From positions 1-22,940 of the forward strand of contig JBEEPE010000235.1 of NCBI GenBank assembly GCA_041191265.1: a DNA stretch of 22,940 nt, read 5' to 3'. Each line of letters starts with the position of its first letter. The first letter of the stretch is position 1. Shown here piece by piece: positions 1 through 7,860 of this stretch. The notes under the pieces are model-generated. The model was not told where the DNA came from and ran no database searches. It worked only from the letters and a program-made list of their open reading frames with translations. Position numbers and translations under genes: made by a program. The DNA is from JBEEPE01 sp041191265. GTDB taxonomy: Bacteria; Verrucomicrobiota; Verrucomicrobiia; Chthoniobacterales; Chthoniobacteraceae.

Positions 1-809
1 GAAACCACCTCGTCCTTGAAGGCCGAGTTTCTGAGAGGGAGGTAGTCCTGCCAAGTTCTAGCAATGGTAGGTGCCTCAATAAGAAAATAGTACAGATAAA
101 TAGGGATGATAACCAAAGAGATTAGAAAGCCGAAGACCCCCAGGAAACCTCCAACGCTCGATTTAAGGATTGAACCCAGTTTGTTCAGCACAGTTGGCAA
201 CCGACTTGCCATCCAATCGCCCTGCAGGAGAGCTCGAAAATCTAAGTTTCCATCTTCGGTCAGGAGAAGATCGAGAATGGAGGTGGATTCAGCGTTATGA
301 GCAGAGCCATTCGGATGTGAAACCGCCGATGCGGGTGCCTTTTGTGTGCCCTCATTGGCTTCGGGCGAGTCCAGTGTTTCGAGCGCAGGAATGGGGATAT
401 TTGTCTTGGCCTTGAACTCGGTCGCTAGTTTTTTGAGCCGCTTGGTTGCGGATGCTTTATAGGCCGGAATGCGTTCCGCGAGGTTGTGCGTTTGGTGGGC
501 TATTTCGGGGATAATCCAAAACAAAATTCCGACAAACCCCGCCGTCAACGCGCCAAAGACGGACACTACCGCGATCCGTCGTGAGAACCTCCGAGCAACA
601 AGAAATCGCACAACGGGTTCCATCAGGTAAGCGATTACCGCTGCAGCCGCGAATGGAACCAAGATGGGCTGAACAACCTTTAAGACGAAGGAGACGATCC
701 ATAACCAACTGACCCCGATGGAGAGAATCACCGAGATGGCGAGGGCGCTGATAGCGCTCCAAAGGACTTTTCGCTGCCAGAGGGTTGGGTAATCAGGTCC
801 GGGAGACAT
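1..809 (-). CDS. AI-2E/PerM family membrane transporter, C-terminus cut by window edge
   Basis: The first 269 residues of a polytopic inner-membrane protein of the AI-2E exporter/PerM (UPF0118) family are visible; the rest runs off the left edge. Hydrophobic segments lie at about residues 16-43, 46-63 and 79-100, then a soluble stretch of about 120 residues, then a membrane segment at 221-244. The family-typical VPFAAAAVIAYLMEPVVR (51-68) and IPIYLYYFL (235-243) support the assignment. The soluble part holds a low-complexity Ala/Ser/Asn-rich linker (about 148-177). The start ATG at 809 is well supported because an in-frame TAA lies four codons upstream. It follows gatA on the same strand after a 169-bp gap, so it may have its own promoter. 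The transported substrate is unknown: family members have been linked to autoinducer-2, sodium/proton exchange and other cargo, and nothing here decides between them. Confidence 0.88.
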   Translation of the reverse strand, partial: MSPGPDYPTLWQRKVLWSAISALAISVILSIGVSWLWIVSFVLKVVQPILVPFAAAAVIAYLMEPVVRFLVARRFSRRIAVVSVFGALTAGFVGILFWIIPEIAHQTHNLAERIPAYKASATKRLKKLATEFKAKTNIPIPALETLDSPEANEGTQKAPASAVSHPNGSAHNAESTSILDLLLTEDGNLDFRALLQGDWMASRLPTVLNKLGSILKSSVGGFLGVFGFLISLVIIPIYLYYFLIEAPTIARTWQDYLPLRNSAFKDEVV

Positions 810-978
810 GGCTTGTTTGGGTTAATGGTGCCGAATGCTTCTGCTCAAAGCGAGCCTCCGCCACCGCGATTGTTAACGCAATACAATGCACGTCATGGAT
901 ACTTGAGATATGATAGACCAAACGTATGGTGTTCAGCGATTTGACGAACTCAGGGCCTCTCCAAAGTCCGAGACTCAC

Positions 979-2430
979 CTATGTCAATGCAGCCGTTTCT
1001 AGGTGCCATCCCGCCGATTGCTCGTACGCATGAGCCACGCGAAGAAGCTCGTCCTCTCCAAAGGGTTTTCCCAGAAACTGCAGCCCAATCGGTAGACGGA
1101 TTCCATCGGATTCCGCAAACCCGCACGGAACGCTAATTCCGGGGTTTCCAGCCAGATTTGCTGCGATGGTGAAAATATCTGCCAAATACATCCGGAGCGG
1201 ATCATCGGACCTCTCTCCCAACTTAAACGCAGGCTCTGGCGACGTCGGGCTCACAATAACGTCCACCTTTTCAAACGCCTTCTCAAAATCTTGGCGAATC
1301 AGCGTCCTGACCTTTTGCGCTCTTAGGTAGTAGGCATCGTAATACCCACTCGAAAGCACGTAGGTTCCCAAAATAATCCGCCGCTTCACTTCAGGCCCAA
1401 ACCCCTCGGCGCGGGTCTTTCCGTAGTGTTCTAACAGACCAGCGGTCCCCTCGGCCCGGTGTCCGTACCTCACTCCATCGAATCGCGCCAAGTTCGCCGA
1501 AGCCTCTGCGGTTGCTAAAATGTAGTAAACAGCGACTGCATACTCTGTGTGGGGTAACGAAATCTCAATCACCTCTGCACCAAGCGACTCGCACTGACCA
1601 ACGGCTTTATGAACGGCTTCAGACACCTTCGGATCGGTGCCCTCAATAAAATACTCTTTCGGTAAGCCGATTTTCACCCCTTTTAAATCCTGTCCGAGCA
1701 GACGAGTGAAATCCGGCACGGCTTCATCCGTGCTCGTCGAATCACGTTTGTCCTTCCCCGAAATCACGTTCAATAACAACGCGCTGTCTTTCACATTCCT
1801 CGAGAATGGCCCAATTTGGTCCAGAGAAGACGCAAATGCGACAAGTCCGTAGCGCGATACCCGACCGTAGGTGGGTTTGAGTCCGACGCATCCGCACAGA
1901 GCTGCGGGTTGACGAATCGAACCTCCCGTGTCCGACCCCAAGGAAACGACAGCCTCCCGCGCCGCCACAACAGCAGCCGATCCTCCGCTCGACCCGCCGG
2001 GTGTTCGATCGGTGGCCCACGGATTTCCTGTGGTTTGGAAGGCAGAGTTTTCCGTCGAAGAGCCCATGGCAAACTCGTCCATGTTTGTGCGGCCGAATGG
2101 AATTGCCCCCGCTTCGCGCAATTTTCGAATCACCGTTGCATCATAGGGTGCAACGTATCCTTCCAGCATTCGGGACGCGCAGTGGCATGGGTCCCCTTTC
2201 ACGTTAATGACGTCTTTGATGGCAACAGGGATTCCTCCGAGAGGCAGATTGATGTCGGCCTTCCTAGCCGCCTCGCGCAGCGAGTCGACGTCGTACGAAA
2301 GAAATCCCCTCACCCTAGGTTCAACCGATTGGATTCTGGCCTCCATGGCATCTGCGAAATCCACGGGGGTGAAGGAACCTGAACGGTATCCGTCCAGCAA
2401 CTGGGTGATTGATAGGGAGGTAAGGTCCAT
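979..2430 (-). CDS. gatA: Aspartyl/glutamyl-tRNA(Asn/Gln) amidotransferase subunit A
   Basis: GatA is the glutaminase subunit of the GatCAB complex, which converts Glu-tRNA(Gln) or Asp-tRNA(Asn) to the correctly charged amide form in the cytoplasm. The protein is a full-length amidase-signature enzyme of 483 residues. From the ATG at 2430 the Ser-cisSer-Lys triad is K72 (in AIKDVINVKG), S147 (in TPGGSSGGSAA) and S171 (in GSDTGGSIRQPA), with the same spacing (75 and 24) as in Staphylococcus GatA. An in-frame GTG at 2442 overlaps the gatC stop as GTGA and would add four residues (MTAL); the ATG was preferred, but both are possible and neither has a Shine-Dalgarno. It lies directly after gatC in the mdh-to-gatA run. 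gatB is not in the window. Confidence 0.97.
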   Translation of the reverse strand: MDLTSLSITQLLDGYRSGSFTPVDFADAMEARIQSVEPRVRGFLSYDVDSLREAARKADINLPLGGIPVAIKDVINVKGDPCHCASRMLEGYVAPYDATVIRKLREAGAIPFGRTNMDEFAMGSSTENSAFQTTGNPWATDRTPGGSSGGSAAVVAAREAVVSLGSDTGGSIRQPAALCGCVGLKPTYGRVSRYGLVAFASSLDQIGPFSRNVKDSALLLNVISGKDKRDSTSTDEAVPDFTRLLGQDLKGVKIGLPKEYFIEGTDPKVSEAVHKAVGQCESLGAEVIEISLPHTEYAVAVYYILATAEASANLARFDGVRYGHRAEGTAGLLEHYGKTRAEGFGPEVKRRIILGTYVLSSGYYDAYYLRAQKVRTLIRQDFEKAFEKVDVIVSPTSPEPAFKLGERSDDPLRMYLADIFTIAANLAGNPGISVPCGFAESDGIRLPIGLQFLGKPFGEDELLRVAHAYEQSAGWHLETAALT

Positions 2431-2438
2431 GAGAGCGG

Positions 2439-2723
2439 TCACTCGATAACTTTTGTTACAATGAAGAGGTTACTGGCTTGGCGGGGAGCATTTTGGAGTG
2501 CCTCTCTCTGTGTCAGTGCGTTTTGCTCCGCATCAGATCGCAGAACATTGAATACATGAGCTGTATGATGCATTGGGGCAACGCCTTCCACGTTCACCTC
2601 TTTTAACTTTTCAACGTATCCCAGGATTCCTTGTAGCTGGCGTTGGAATGTTTCCGCCTCTGCTGTTGAGAGTTCCATCCTCGCGAGCCGCGCAGTGTAT
2701 TGAATGTCAAGTTCCGTGCTCAT
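2439..2723 (-). CDS. gatC: Aspartyl/glutamyl-tRNA amidotransferase subunit C
   Basis: GatC is the small subunit that wraps round GatA and stabilises its contact with GatB. The 94-residue product has the normal family length and features: an N-terminal helix region (YTARLARMELS), the middle motif VAPMHH, the VLRSD segment, and an end reading FIVTKVIE where most homologues have F.VPKVIE. The ATG at 2723 was chosen because it gives the expected N-terminus; an in-frame ATG at 2768 would add 15 residues with no family counterpart and would overlap malQ by 22 bp. The gap to malQ is 22 bp, and the stop codon sits at the start of gatA, so the two subunits are probably made together. Confidence 0.95.
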   Translation of the reverse strand: MSTELDIQYTARLARMELSTAEAETFQRQLQGILGYVEKLKEVNVEGVAPMHHTAHVFNVLRSDAEQNALTQREALQNAPRQASNLFIVTKVIE

Positions 2724-2745
2724 AATCTGATTTAACTCAAGCCGT

Positions 2746-4488
2746 TTAACAACAGTGCGATAGTGCATTCAATCGGGCGAGGTCATCATGAACCTCTTCG
2801 AGAAATACGTTAAGATAGGGGTCCTTATCCCATTCTGAAACAGGTGTTTCAATGCGAGCGCTCCAGTTTGAGTCAGCAACAGCACCTGGGACGTTAAACC
2901 TCTGTGAAGTGCCAAAAAGATCGGTGACCATGAAAATAACGACTCGGCATGGCAATCGAAGGAGCGCCTTAACGAGGAGCAAATGCACATCCTCAAACGG
3001 TTTGATACAAGGCACTTCAAAGCCAGCCCAATCCGCGAGTCGACGAACTTCCCACCATGCTCTATCGCGCGCTTCAGCGTCCGCGCGAGTCCCACTCTCT
3101 CCCCTGGCAATGGTCGTCATCCAGCGATCCCACAGTACCCGTAATGGGTCATGGTCGTGGGTCGCATAAGTGGCGATGGCGCACTCGTCGTAAGCATCCA
3201 TCGGCGTCAATCGAGTGTCCCACTCAAGTTCCCAATACGGGATTCGAAAACCCGGAACCTCGTGTAACAAAAGACTGGGCCGAACGTAATCTGGGACCGT
3301 TCCTAGGTCCTCGCCAACCAAACCACCCTCTCCCGACTCCTCCAGCAGAATCCTGAGAAATCGCTCCCCATGTTCCCGATTCATACGCTTCTCAGAGTCC
3401 GTGTTGTCCGGACGTGGATGAAACCGTGGTAACCGTCCACCACACTCTGACTCAACGGCTTCGACAGGAACCGATGCGAAGTGCGCGTTCATTTCTGGGC
3501 GCCACGGAAATCCGTAAATCCGGTAGATGCCCAAAATGTGATCCATTCGGAAGGAGTGAAAAATCTCGCGGTTCTTGCGAACCCGCCTCCGCCACCACAC
3601 AAAATCCTCACGCTCTTGAAACCCTTCATCGTACAAAGGAACGCCCCAGTTTTGGCCCCATCGCTGCACGAATAAGTCGTCTTGAAACGCCGGTTCAGGG
3701 GGGGCTCCCCCACTCCAGGTGAGATCAAACCGCGACGGACACTCGAATACATCCGCGCTGAAATAGTTGACCCCAAATGGGATATCGCCCATCAGAGACA
3801 CCCCCTTCCGTTCTGCATAAGCCCGAACGCTCGCCCACTGCCGGTAGGCGACCCATTGAACCCAGCTCAAAAACTCCCACTCAGCGACCCATCCCCGCTT
3901 CGCTTCATCCGTGAGTTCTTCAAAGTATGCGTCAAAAGCTTCATTCGTTCGAAACTCTGCTGGCCAGAGCGACCATCGTTCATCCCCTTTTGACGTATCC
4001 ATGATCGCCCGAAAGCGCACATAAGCCGTAAGCCAGTCCGACTCACTCGACATCCACTGTTTAAACTCCGCCCGTGCTCCATCGTCCGGCGTGCGTGTTT
4101 TGAAGCGGGTGAAAGCACGGCGCAGCACCGCCCGCTTAAAAGGCTTCACGAGGTCGTAAGCCACGCGATTACCCTTCCTGAAGGGCCACCCAAAATGACG
4201 CTGCTCTTCGGCAATATCCGATTCGGTTAGCCCCGGAACTTCGCTCTCATCGAGCGCAATGGTTAGTGGTTCCAGAGCAACTGAGGAAATCGCGTTGTAG
4301 GGAGAGTGGTCTGATCCCGTCTCGTTGATGGGAAGTAACTGGATGAGGCCCACATTGTGCGATGCGCTCCAATCAATCAGATTTCTCATCGCGGCAGTGT
4401 CTCCCACCCCAAAGTCCCGGGTCCCGCGCAACGCAAACAGCGGCACAAGAATGCCGCTCACTTTTTTGCTAGAGGATTCGGGTTTCAT
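2746..4488 (-). CDS. malQ: 4-alpha-glucanotransferase (amylomaltase, GH77)
   Basis: This enzyme transfers alpha-1,4-glucan segments between maltooligosaccharides in the cytoplasm, as part of glycogen or maltodextrin turnover. It is 580 residues, somewhat longer than the roughly 500-residue Thermus type. The expected catalytic residues are present: nucleophile D316 (FRMDHILG), acid/base E393 (VGEDLGTVPDY) and transition-state stabiliser D445 (ATHDHDP). N-terminal GH77 signatures GVGD and SPYNAISS are also present. The RMDHILGIYRIYGFPW region resembles the DPE2-like branch (RIDHILGFFRIW) more than the Thermus-type branch, judged from memory of the families. No N-terminal starch-binding domain is visible. 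It lies between trpA (16-bp gap) and gatC (22-bp gap), an unrelated context that suggests co-transcription rather than a shared pathway. Confidence 0.93.
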   Translation of the reverse strand: MKPESSSKKVSGILVPLFALRGTRDFGVGDTAAMRNLIDWSASHNVGLIQLLPINETGSDHSPYNAISSVALEPLTIALDESEVPGLTESDIAEEQRHFGWPFRKGNRVAYDLVKPFKRAVLRRAFTRFKTRTPDDGARAEFKQWMSSESDWLTAYVRFRAIMDTSKGDERWSLWPAEFRTNEAFDAYFEELTDEAKRGWVAEWEFLSWVQWVAYRQWASVRAYAERKGVSLMGDIPFGVNYFSADVFECPSRFDLTWSGGAPPEPAFQDDLFVQRWGQNWGVPLYDEGFQEREDFVWWRRRVRKNREIFHSFRMDHILGIYRIYGFPWRPEMNAHFASVPVEAVESECGGRLPRFHPRPDNTDSEKRMNREHGERFLRILLEESGEGGLVGEDLGTVPDYVRPSLLLHEVPGFRIPYWELEWDTRLTPMDAYDECAIATYATHDHDPLRVLWDRWMTTIARGESGTRADAEARDRAWWEVRRLADWAGFEVPCIKPFEDVHLLLVKALLRLPCRVVIFMVTDLFGTSQRFNVPGAVADSNWSARIETPVSEWDKDPYLNVFLEEVHDDLARLNALSHCC

Positions 4489-4504
4489 GACAGCATTCCG
4501 ACAA

Positions 4505-5311
4505 TCAACCCTCGCGGTGGGCTGCTGCCACGAGCGGGCTCACAAACTCGCCGATACGCTGCGCGAGATTGGGGTCGGATCCCTGCTCCGCAATCCTGCG
4601 GACGATTGCGCTGCCAACGACCACCGCATCCGCACAACTCGCGACCTGAGCGACTTGCGCCGGTGTTGAAATACCGAAACCTACGGCAATCGGCAGAGCA
4701 GTTTTCTCACGAATCATCGAAACGCGATCCGGCATTGTGTCAGCTATGTCTGAGCGCTCCCCTGTAACACCCTCACGAGAAACGTAATAAATGAATCCAC
4801 TTGCGTTTTTCACCAAACGGGAAATCCGAGGCTCCGGCGTGGTCGGCGCAATCAGGCGAATCCGACGCATCCCGCTGGTCACTTGAAGATCTGGATTGTT
4901 CTCATCCTCGTCGGGCGGCAAATCCAGAATCAACAATCCGTCCACGCCTGCGGCCTCTGCATCCTCTACAAACTTGGCGAAACCGTACCGATATATCGGG
5001 TTCATGTAAGTGTAGAGGACAATCGGAATCTGCGCTCTCTGACGAATCTGGCGCACCGCCTCGAGCACCCCCGCTGTCGTCGCTCCCGATGCCAACGCGC
5101 GTGCCGCTGCGAGCTGATTCACAATCCCGTCGGCTAACGGATCCGAGAACGGTAACCCTAGCTCGAGAACGTCCACCCCAATACGGTCAAACTCCACCGC
5201 GATGTCCACCGTCGCTTGAAGGTGGGGATCACCGGCCCCGATATAAGTTACCAACCCCGCTTTCCCTGCTCCGCGCAGTGCATTGAAACGCTCATCGATA
5301 CGGTTTGCCAT
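4505..5311 (-). CDS. trpA: Tryptophan synthase alpha chain
   Basis: TrpA cleaves indole-3-glycerol phosphate to indole and glyceraldehyde 3-phosphate, passing the indole to TrpB. It is 268 residues, the normal size for this (beta/alpha)8 barrel. The catalytic acids are present: E50 in LELGLPFSDPLADG and D61 eleven residues later, equivalent to E49 and D60 of Salmonella. Other landmarks are the YIGAGDP opening strand, YTYMNPIYRYG (loop 2), YYVSREGVTG (loop 6 region, phosphate site) and VGFGIS. The ATG at 5311 fits the family start. No trpB, trpC or trpF is adjacent; the neighbours are miaB (32-bp gap) and malQ, so the partner subunit must be encoded elsewhere. Confidence 0.97.
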   Translation of the reverse strand: MANRIDERFNALRGAGKAGLVTYIGAGDPHLQATVDIAVEFDRIGVDVLELGLPFSDPLADGIVNQLAAARALASGATTAGVLEAVRQIRQRAQIPIVLYTYMNPIYRYGFAKFVEDAEAAGVDGLLILDLPPDEDENNPDLQVTSGMRRIRLIAPTTPEPRISRLVKNASGFIYYVSREGVTGERSDIADTMPDRVSMIREKTALPIAVGFGISTPAQVAQVASCADAVVVGSAIVRRIAEQGSDPNLAQRIGEFVSPLVAAAHREG

Positions 5312-5343
5312 AACACTTTGATTTTAAGCTTTTTTCTCGGCCA

Positions 5344-6717
5344 TCACACGTGAATGGCCGGAGTGCCGTACACGCTAAATCCAGAAGAACGCTCGATTTG
5401 AACAGGAAAGATTTGTCCGATGAGACGCTCTCCTCCCTCAAAAATGACAATCTTGTTGTCGGGGCTTCTCCCGCTCAACCGAGACTCGTTTGTTTTGCTC
5501 GGTCCCTCACACAGCACGTCCACCCGAGAACCTACCATGGCCTCGCCCTTCGCTCTCGCCAACCCATCAATCACCCTCAACAAATCTTGGTTTCGCTCCT
5601 CCTTTACGGAGTCCGGCAACTGATTTTCCATCTCAGCAGCGGGCGTGTCCTTGCGGGGAGAGTATCTGAATATAAATGCGTTATCGAAGCCGATGCGCTC
5701 CACAAGTGCGCGCGTCTCGAGATACTCGTCGTCGGTCTCACCAGGGAAGCCGACGATGATATCCGTTGTCAGAGAAAGGCCCGGACGCGCCGCCTTTAAC
5801 CGCTCAGTCAGAGCCACATACTTTTCGACGGTATAGGCTCGGCGCATAAGCTTTAAGATGCGATCGGAACCGGACTGCATCGGAAGGTGAACATGGGGCA
5901 TCAGCTTCGGGAGTCTGGAGAATGCATCCACCAAATCTGAACGGAAACCGATGGGATGGGGCGAGGTAAACCGCAGACGATCCAACCCTTCCACTGCATG
6001 AACGGCTTCCAAAAGCTGCACGAAAGGGCTACGACCGTCCTCGCTACGCGTGAACTCATGCCGACCGTAGAGGTTCACGATTTGTCCGAGAAGCGTGACC
6101 TCGCGGATGCCCTCGGAAACCAGTTTTTCAACTTCGGATACAATCTCCGATATTGGGCGGGAGCGTTCCGATCCGCGAGTGCTCGGAACAATGCAGAAAG
6201 CGCAGTGCATGTTGCACCCCTGCATAATGGAAACAAAAGCAGTGCACTGTTTTGGCTCCAACACATGGTCGCGAATGGTCCCTTGCGAACCCTCCTCCTC
6301 GTCAGTATCGACGATAGAAAAGCGGACATCGTCCATCAACCGCTCCTTCAACGAACGCTTTCGGGCAACGAGTTGGTCAACGTATTCAGCTACGCGGTGG
6401 AACTTCTGTGTGCCAACAACGAGGTCCACGTGCCCCATCTCCTTCACCAGTTCTTCACCGCGGCTCTGAGCCATGCAGCCTAGAAAACCAAAGACCATTT
6501 CCGGCTTATTCGCACGAAGTCTTCCCAGCATGCCCATCTTGCCCAACGCCTTTTGCTCCGCCATGTCCCTCACACTGCAGGTGTTTAAAAGGACAACATC
6601 TGCATCCGCCTCTTTCTCGGTCATGACGTAACCACGGTCCATGAGGTCCTTAGCGACTTGATCCGAGTCGCGCTCGTTCATCTGGCAACCGTACGTCTTG
6701 ATGAAAACCTTGGGCAT
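5344..6717 (-). CDS. miaB: tRNA-2-methylthio-N6-dimethylallyladenosine synthase (MiaB)
   Basis: MiaB adds the 2-methylthio group to i6A37 of tRNAs reading UNN codons. It is a radical-SAM enzyme with two iron-sulfur clusters, 457 residues here. Domain order is canonical. The N-terminal UPF0004 domain has cluster cysteines C11 (TYGCQMN), C47 (NTCSVRDMA) and C81 (GCMAQ). The radical SAM core has C168-x3-C172-x2-C175 (GCNMHCAFC). A TRAM domain ends the protein, from about residue 385. The NTCSVRDMAEQK signature favours MiaB over its relatives RimO and MtaB. One oddity is LLGQIVNLYG at 209-218, where MiaB proteins nearly always read LLGQNVNSYG: Asn is replaced by Ile at 213. It sits 63 bp after mdh; that gap carries a strong inverted repeat. 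Confidence 0.96.
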   Translation of the reverse strand: MPKVFIKTYGCQMNERDSDQVAKDLMDRGYVMTEKEADADVVLLNTCSVRDMAEQKALGKMGMLGRLRANKPEMVFGFLGCMAQSRGEELVKEMGHVDLVVGTQKFHRVAEYVDQLVARKRSLKERLMDDVRFSIVDTDEEEGSQGTIRDHVLEPKQCTAFVSIMQGCNMHCAFCIVPSTRGSERSRPISEIVSEVEKLVSEGIREVTLLGQIVNLYGRHEFTRSEDGRSPFVQLLEAVHAVEGLDRLRFTSPHPIGFRSDLVDAFSRLPKLMPHVHLPMQSGSDRILKLMRRAYTVEKYVALTERLKAARPGLSLTTDIIVGFPGETDDEYLETRALVERIGFDNAFIFRYSPRKDTPAAEMENQLPDSVKEERNQDLLRVIDGLARAKGEAMVGSRVDVLCEGPSKTNESRLSGRSPDNKIVIFEGGERLIGQIFPVQIERSSGFSVYGTPAIHV

Positions 6718-6735
6718 GGGGATTTGGCGCGGCTT

Positions 6736-6780
6736 CTGGGTACGTTTCCAGTCGGCAACGTACCCAATGGAAACACCCAG
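6736..6780 (-). repeat. Inverted repeat with two alternative stems between mdh and miaB
   Basis: In the transcript reading from mdh to miaB, three segments can be defined. A is CTGGGTGTTTCCA (6780-6768), B is TGGGTACGTT (6766-6757) and C is TGGAAACGTACCCAG (6750-6736). B and C form a perfect 10-bp stem with a 10-nt loop. A and C form a 13-bp stem broken only by a 2-nt bulge. The two pairings share C and so exclude each other. No U-run follows, so this is not a standard intrinsic terminator. It begins directly after the mdh stop and ends 18 nt before the miaB start. It could act in RNA stability, processing or translation of miaB; the structure is seen, the role is inferred. Confidence 0.6.
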
Positions 6781-7767
6781 TTAGGCCGGAATCAGTTCTT
6801 TGACCAACTCACGCTCCTGAGACAGCTCTTCCACCGTTTGGTCTATTTTCTCTCTGGAAAACTGATTAACCGAGACTCCCTTAACGATTTCCCACGCATT
6901 TCCGTCGGTGCGAATCGGGAACGATGAAATGAGGCCTGAGGCAACGTCGTAGTCCCCTGGAGAGCAAACAGCGACGCTGAACCAGTCGCCATCGGGAGTC
7001 GGGTTCGTCAGGCAACGAACAGTGTCCACCACCGCATTGGCCGCAGAGGCCGCTGACGATGCGCCCCGCGCTTTGATGATTGCCGCGCCCCGTTGCTGAA
7101 CGGTGGAGATGAAATCCGTTTCCAGCCACGCGTGGTCTAAAATCACTTCCGGCGCAGGCCTCCCAGAGATGCGCGCGTTGTAGAAGTCAGGATACTGGGT
7201 CGCAGAATGGTTGCCCCAAATCGCGAGGTTGCTCACTGCAGACACCTCGACACCCGCCTTCGATGCGAGTTGCGATTTCGCGCGGTTTTCGTCGAGCTTC
7301 GTCATTGCAAACCAACGATTCGCAGGAATGTCGCGCGCGTTGTTCATCGCAATTAAGCAGTTGGTGTTGCATGGATTGCCCACAACGAGAGTTCTGATGT
7401 CCGGCGCAGCATTCGCTTGAATTGCTTGCCCCTGGGAAATGAAAATTTTGCCGTTAATTCCTAGCAAGTCCTTGCGCTCCATTCCCTGCTTGCGAGGTAC
7501 TGACCCCACCAAAAGAGCCCAGTTTACTCCGCGAAACCCCTCCGCTAGGTCGGCGGTTGCCACCACTTTTTTGAGCAAAGGAAAAGCACAGTCATCAAGC
7601 TCCATCACAACCCCCTCGAGCGCACCGAGTGCAGCGGGAATCTCGATCAAGCTCAGTTCCACGGGTTGGTGTGGTCCAAACATTGCGCCTGAGGCAATTC
7701 TGAAGAGAAGGGAGTACCCGATTTGTCCGGCGGCGCCGGTCACTGCAACGCGAATAGGTGTGTTCAT
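6781..7767 (-). CDS. mdh: Malate dehydrogenase (NAD-dependent)
   Basis: Mdh interconverts malate and oxaloacetate in the TCA cycle. The 328-residue product is of the cytosolic/Thermus type (MalDH type 2). The Rossmann nucleotide motif is G11-A-A-G14-Q-I-G17, and an acidic residue at the end of the second strand (E42 in LIEIP) favours NAD over NADP. Substrate arginines are R92 and R98 (PRKQGMERKD) and R162; the catalytic pair is D159 (KLDENRA) and H187 (WGNHS). The ATG at 7767 gives the classic start MNTPIRVAVTGAAGQIGY. An in-frame ATG at 7794 would add nine residues, but it falls upstream of the start site implied by the putative promoter at 7795-7823. This is the first gene of the leftward housekeeping run. 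Confidence 0.97.
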   Translation of the reverse strand: MNTPIRVAVTGAAGQIGYSLLFRIASGAMFGPHQPVELSLIEIPAALGALEGVVMELDDCAFPLLKKVVATADLAEGFRGVNWALLVGSVPRKQGMERKDLLGINGKIFISQGQAIQANAAPDIRTLVVGNPCNTNCLIAMNNARDIPANRWFAMTKLDENRAKSQLASKAGVEVSAVSNLAIWGNHSATQYPDFYNARISGRPAPEVILDHAWLETDFISTVQQRGAAIIKARGASSAASAANAVVDTVRCLTNPTPDGDWFSVAVCSPGDYDVASGLISSFPIRTDGNAWEIVKGVSVNQFSREKIDQTVEELSQERELVKELIPA

Positions 7768-7794
7768 GTCAGGGAGTGGATTTAAAGAACCCAT

Positions 7795-7823
7795 AATTTA
7801 AGCATCCCAGACCAGACGGTCGA
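7795..7823 (-). promoter_or_regulatory. Putative sigma-70-like promoter for mdh and the downstream run
   Basis: On the minus strand TCGACC (7823-7818) and TAAATT (7800-7795) are separated by exactly 17 bp, a plausible but imperfect -35/-10 pair (each 4 of 6 to the consensus). Transcription would start near 7788, some 20 nt upstream of the mdh ATG at 7767. Located by eye only; such matches also occur by chance. Confidence 0.3.
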
Positions 7824-7860
7824 GAGTTGAGTGCCTCCTGCGATGTACACCGAGAGGAGT

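Noticed and set aside
869..887. Inverted repeat ATTGT-N9-ACAAT upstream of the AI-2E-type gene, sharing half-site wording with the GntR palindrome
   Set aside because: The arms are only 5 bp with a 9-bp spacer, unlike the compact 12-bp palindrome; chance is the simpler explanation.
1816..2382. Plus-strand open frame of 188 codons opposite gatA
   Set aside because: It lies wholly antisense to a confidently assigned gatA and its translation is low-quality, Arg/Ser-rich sequence with no recognised domain; it is a shadow frame.
4801..5286. Plus-strand open frame of 161 codons opposite trpA
   Set aside because: It is antisense to trpA and is Pro/Arg/Ser-rich in the manner of reverse-strand artefacts.
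5956..6483. Plus-strand open frame of 175 codons opposite miaB
   Set aside because: It is antisense to the radical SAM core of miaB, whose motifs are all intact, and shows no recognisable family.
7830..7860. CTCCT/AGGAG stem after the serine hydrolase stop as a terminator
   Set aside because: The stem is only 5 bp with a 15-nt loop and no T-run follows.
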